Shown: positions 5,674 to 5,927 of the stretch, one piece after another
Numbering within the stretch: the first letter of the stretch is position 1
Layout: each line of letters opens with the position of its first letter
From: UBA4655 sp964585575
GTDB lineage: Bacteria > Planctomycetota > Planctomycetia > Pirellulales > UBA1268
Reading direction: 5' to 3'
Assembly: GCA_964585575.1 (NCBI GenBank)
Contig: CAZPEM010000168.1
Coordinates: forward strand, 1 to 5,927
DNA: 5,927 bases
Notes under the pieces: model-generated
The model's database searches: none
The model's input: the letters and a program-made list of their open reading frames with translations, nothing else
What the model was told of the DNA's origin: nothing
Position numbers and translations under genes: made by a program

Positions 5674-5927
5674 ATGCCCTCGATCAAGCGGATCCTCGTC
5701 ACCGGCGGGGCCGGGTTTCTCGGCAGCCACCTCTGCGAGCGGCTCGTGGGGGAGGGGCACGACGTCATCTGCCTCGACAACTTCTTCACGAGCCAGAAGA
5801 CGAACGTCGCCCACCTGCTCGGCTGCGGCAACTTCGAGCTCGTGCGGCACGACATCATCCATCCGCTCTGGCTCGAGGTGGACGAGATCTACAACCTCGC
5901 CTGCCCGGCCGCGCCCGGCCACTACCA
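5674..5927 (+). CDS. UDP-glucuronate decarboxylase (UDP-xylose synthase), partial at window edge
   Basis: Only the first 84 codons plus two bases are inside the window. The enzyme family (extended SDR, UXS) oxidises and decarboxylates UDP-glucuronate to UDP-xylose using bound NAD+ in the cytoplasm. Visible features are beta-strand RILVTGG with the NAD-binding GGAGFLG (11-17), LDNFFT (34-39) with the acidic residue at the end of beta-2 (D35), RHDI (58-61), and the UXS-typical EVDEIYNLACPAAPGHY (68-84). The last block separates UXS from generic GalE-like epimerases; the common form is CPASPVHYQ, here with Ala80 and Gly82. The catalytic Tyr-x-x-x-Lys lies beyond the window and cannot be checked. 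GGGAG (5658-5662) precedes ATG 5674 by 11 bases, a little long. The gene follows the glycosyltransferase in the same direction by 77 bp and would supply UDP-xylose (or a 4-keto intermediate) for the same glycan. The family call is strong. Confidence 0.9.
   Translation, partial: MPSIKRILVTGGAGFLGSHLCERLVGEGHDVICLDNFFTSQKTNVAHLLGCGNFELVRHDIIHPLWLEVDEIYNLACPAAPGHY

Overview
The window is GC-rich throughout (roughly two thirds G+C) and densely coding. It reads as a stretch of bacterial chromosome, most likely from the Planctomycetota (Pirellulales-like). This assignment is inferred from the protein types: a Tat-exported TIM-barrel isomerase of the hydroxypyruvate isomerase family, an AsnB-type amidotransferase, an ArnT-like GT39 membrane glycosyltransferase and a UXS-type UDP-glucuronate decarboxylase. 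No 16S rRNA or other phylogenetic marker is present to settle it. I see no tRNA, rRNA, CRISPR array, insertion sequence or phage gene.

Layout: positions 1-71 hold only the tail of the downstream flank of the first gene. A Tat-signal TIM-barrel sugar isomerase/epimerase-like gene runs leftward (72-1001). A 218-bp divergent spacer separates it from a rightward fluoride channel gene (fluC/crcB, 1220-1600). That gene converges with only 12 bp to spare on a leftward glutamine-dependent asparagine synthase-type amidotransferase (1613-3583). A 183-bp divergent spacer with nested inverted repeats follows. Then come a rightward polytopic glycosyltransferase (3767-5596), a 77-bp gap with hairpin-forming sequence and a promoter-like pair of hexamers, and the first 84 codons of a UDP-glucuronate decarboxylase (5674 to the window edge).

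Working together: the right half looks like the edge of a surface-glycan locus. The UXS homologue would make UDP-xylose in the cytoplasm. The GT39 protein would transfer a sugar from a polyprenyl-phosphate carrier on the outer side of the membrane. The divergent AsnB-like enzyme may either make asparagine or amidate a glycan or peptide precursor. The left half (isomerase and fluoride channel) has no obvious functional link to the glycan genes. I did not find a convincing undescribed multi-gene system. The most distinctive non-coding signals are the nested inverted repeat upstream of the amidotransferase gene and the overlapping hairpins and candidate promoter upstream of the UXS gene.
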